Positions 63,555 to 64,000 of a DNA stretch of 64,000 bases are shown here, piece after piece. Source of the DNA: Phycisphaerales bacterium (GTDB lineage Bacteria > Planctomycetota > Phycisphaerae > Phycisphaerales > UBA1924). The notes under the pieces were generated by a model that was not told the DNA's origin, ran no database searches, and saw only the letters and a program-made list of their open reading frames with translations. The position numbers and the translations under genes were made by a program. The stretch lies in the NCBI GenBank assembly GCA_028289195.1, contig JANQQR010000002.1:248001-312000 (forward strand), written 5' to 3'. The first letter of the stretch is position 1. Each line of letters begins with the position of its first letter.

Positions 63555-64000
63555 ATGCGATTCCGAGAAGCGATCGTCGCCGGGGCTGTGCTGTCGTCAT
63601 CGACGCTGTTCGGCGCCCCCTGTGCGATTGGCCAGACCATGGATCTCGAGACGGTGGCTTCGGGCCTGACCCGGCCCGTCTTCGTGACCGCCGCGCCCGG
63701 CGACCCGTACCGCCTCTACATTCTCGAGAAGCCCGGTCGGATCCAGATCCTCGATCTGACCAACCCGGGTGCCGGTCTGACACAGTTCATCGATTTCAGT
63801 TCGCTCGTCTCGACGGAGTCGATCTTCTCCGAGCAGGGCGCACTCGGCCTGGCGTTCCACCCCGATTATGAGAGCAACGGCCTCTTCTACGTGCATTACA
63901 CGTCCATCGGCGGCATGGGCAACCCGCCGGCGGGTGATTCGGTGATCGGGTCGGGGTCGCGCCTGACGCCCGACAGCGCCCAGCTGAACACCAACCAGAT
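63555..64000 (+). CDS. PQQ-type sugar dehydrogenase-like secreted protein (3' end outside window)
   Basis: Open frame of 148 codons from ATG 63,555 (AGGAGA about 8 nt upstream) to the window end. Signal peptide (about 1-26, ending AIGQ). Family segments ASGLTRPVFVTAAPGDP, YILEKPGRIQIL and EQGALGLAFHPDYESNGLFYVHYT match soluble glucose/sorbosone dehydrogenase beta-propellers. The rest of the propeller and any dockerin tail lie outside. Divergent from the NapH-TPR gene. Confidence 0.88.
   Translation, partial: MRFREAIVAGAVLSSSTLFGAPCAIGQTMDLETVASGLTRPVFVTAAPGDPYRLYILEKPGRIQILDLTNPGAGLTQFIDFSSLVSTESIFSEQGALGLAFHPDYESNGLFYVHYTSIGGMGNPPAGDSVIGSGSRLTPDSAQLNTNQ

Overview
The window is high-GC bacterial DNA that reads as a planctomycete, most likely of the class Phycisphaerae. 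This is an inference from gene style, not a database match. The pointers are several very large secreted proteins with C-terminal dockerin-like calcium loops ending in W-L-x-x-C-P, an anti-sigma-type membrane protein with an H-X9-DG pseudopilin-like ectodomain, a ResB/CcsA cytochrome c maturation pair, HpnC/D/E squalene synthesis, and ribosomal proteins with long Ala/Lys/Glu tails.

Left part (1-16,010). A secreted FG-GAP protein with a 26-fold Thr-Ser linker runs off the left edge. Then comes a region organised around the initiator tRNA gene. The intact tRNA-fMet lies at 15,937-16,010 (minus strand). Two further copies of its 3' part lie in the same orientation at 10,402-10,420 (inside a 113-bp direct repeat that also carries the tRNA terminator) and at 2,935-2,969. 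These three copies delimit two cargo segments. One is a five-gene heavy-metal RND efflux operon (3,108-10,211, minus) with a His-rich protein at each end. The other is a single 1,673-residue secreted dockerin protein (10,719-15,740, plus). I see no integrase.

Middle part (16,480-41,700). A giant secreted subtilase with an apparently inactivated matrixin-like N-terminal domain comes first. It is followed by a housekeeping stretch: serS, a candidate structured RNA with its own terminator, nadK, dxs, a polyprenyl synthase, an ExbB-like channel, a PTS IIA protein, rsmB, a MacB-like permease, a PpiD-like chaperone, rpsD, purF, rlmN, ispH, and the tightly overlapping hpnC-hpnD-hpnE squalene operon. 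With dxs, ispH, ispA and hpnH this gives part of the MEP pathway, prenyl elongation, squalene formation and the first hopanoid side-chain step.

Right part (41,315-64,000). rplT and rpmI are followed by an ECF sigma factor with a membrane anti-sigma candidate, hpnH, a secreted Asp-box propeller protein, an S2P-type protease, the rpsP-trmD-rplS ribosomal block, a YdjY protein, an HtrA protease and panB. After two unrecognised membrane proteins comes a redox cluster: ResB and CcsA for cytochrome c maturation, a Na+/solute symporter, a membrane MauE-like/thioredoxin fusion, and a NapH-like iron-sulfur/TPR fusion. A PQQ-type sugar dehydrogenase is cut by the right edge.

Many very long open frames opposite real genes (for example 4,373-8,122 plus, 10,257-13,970 minus, 56,642-59,674 minus) are antisense shadows caused by GC-rich third positions.
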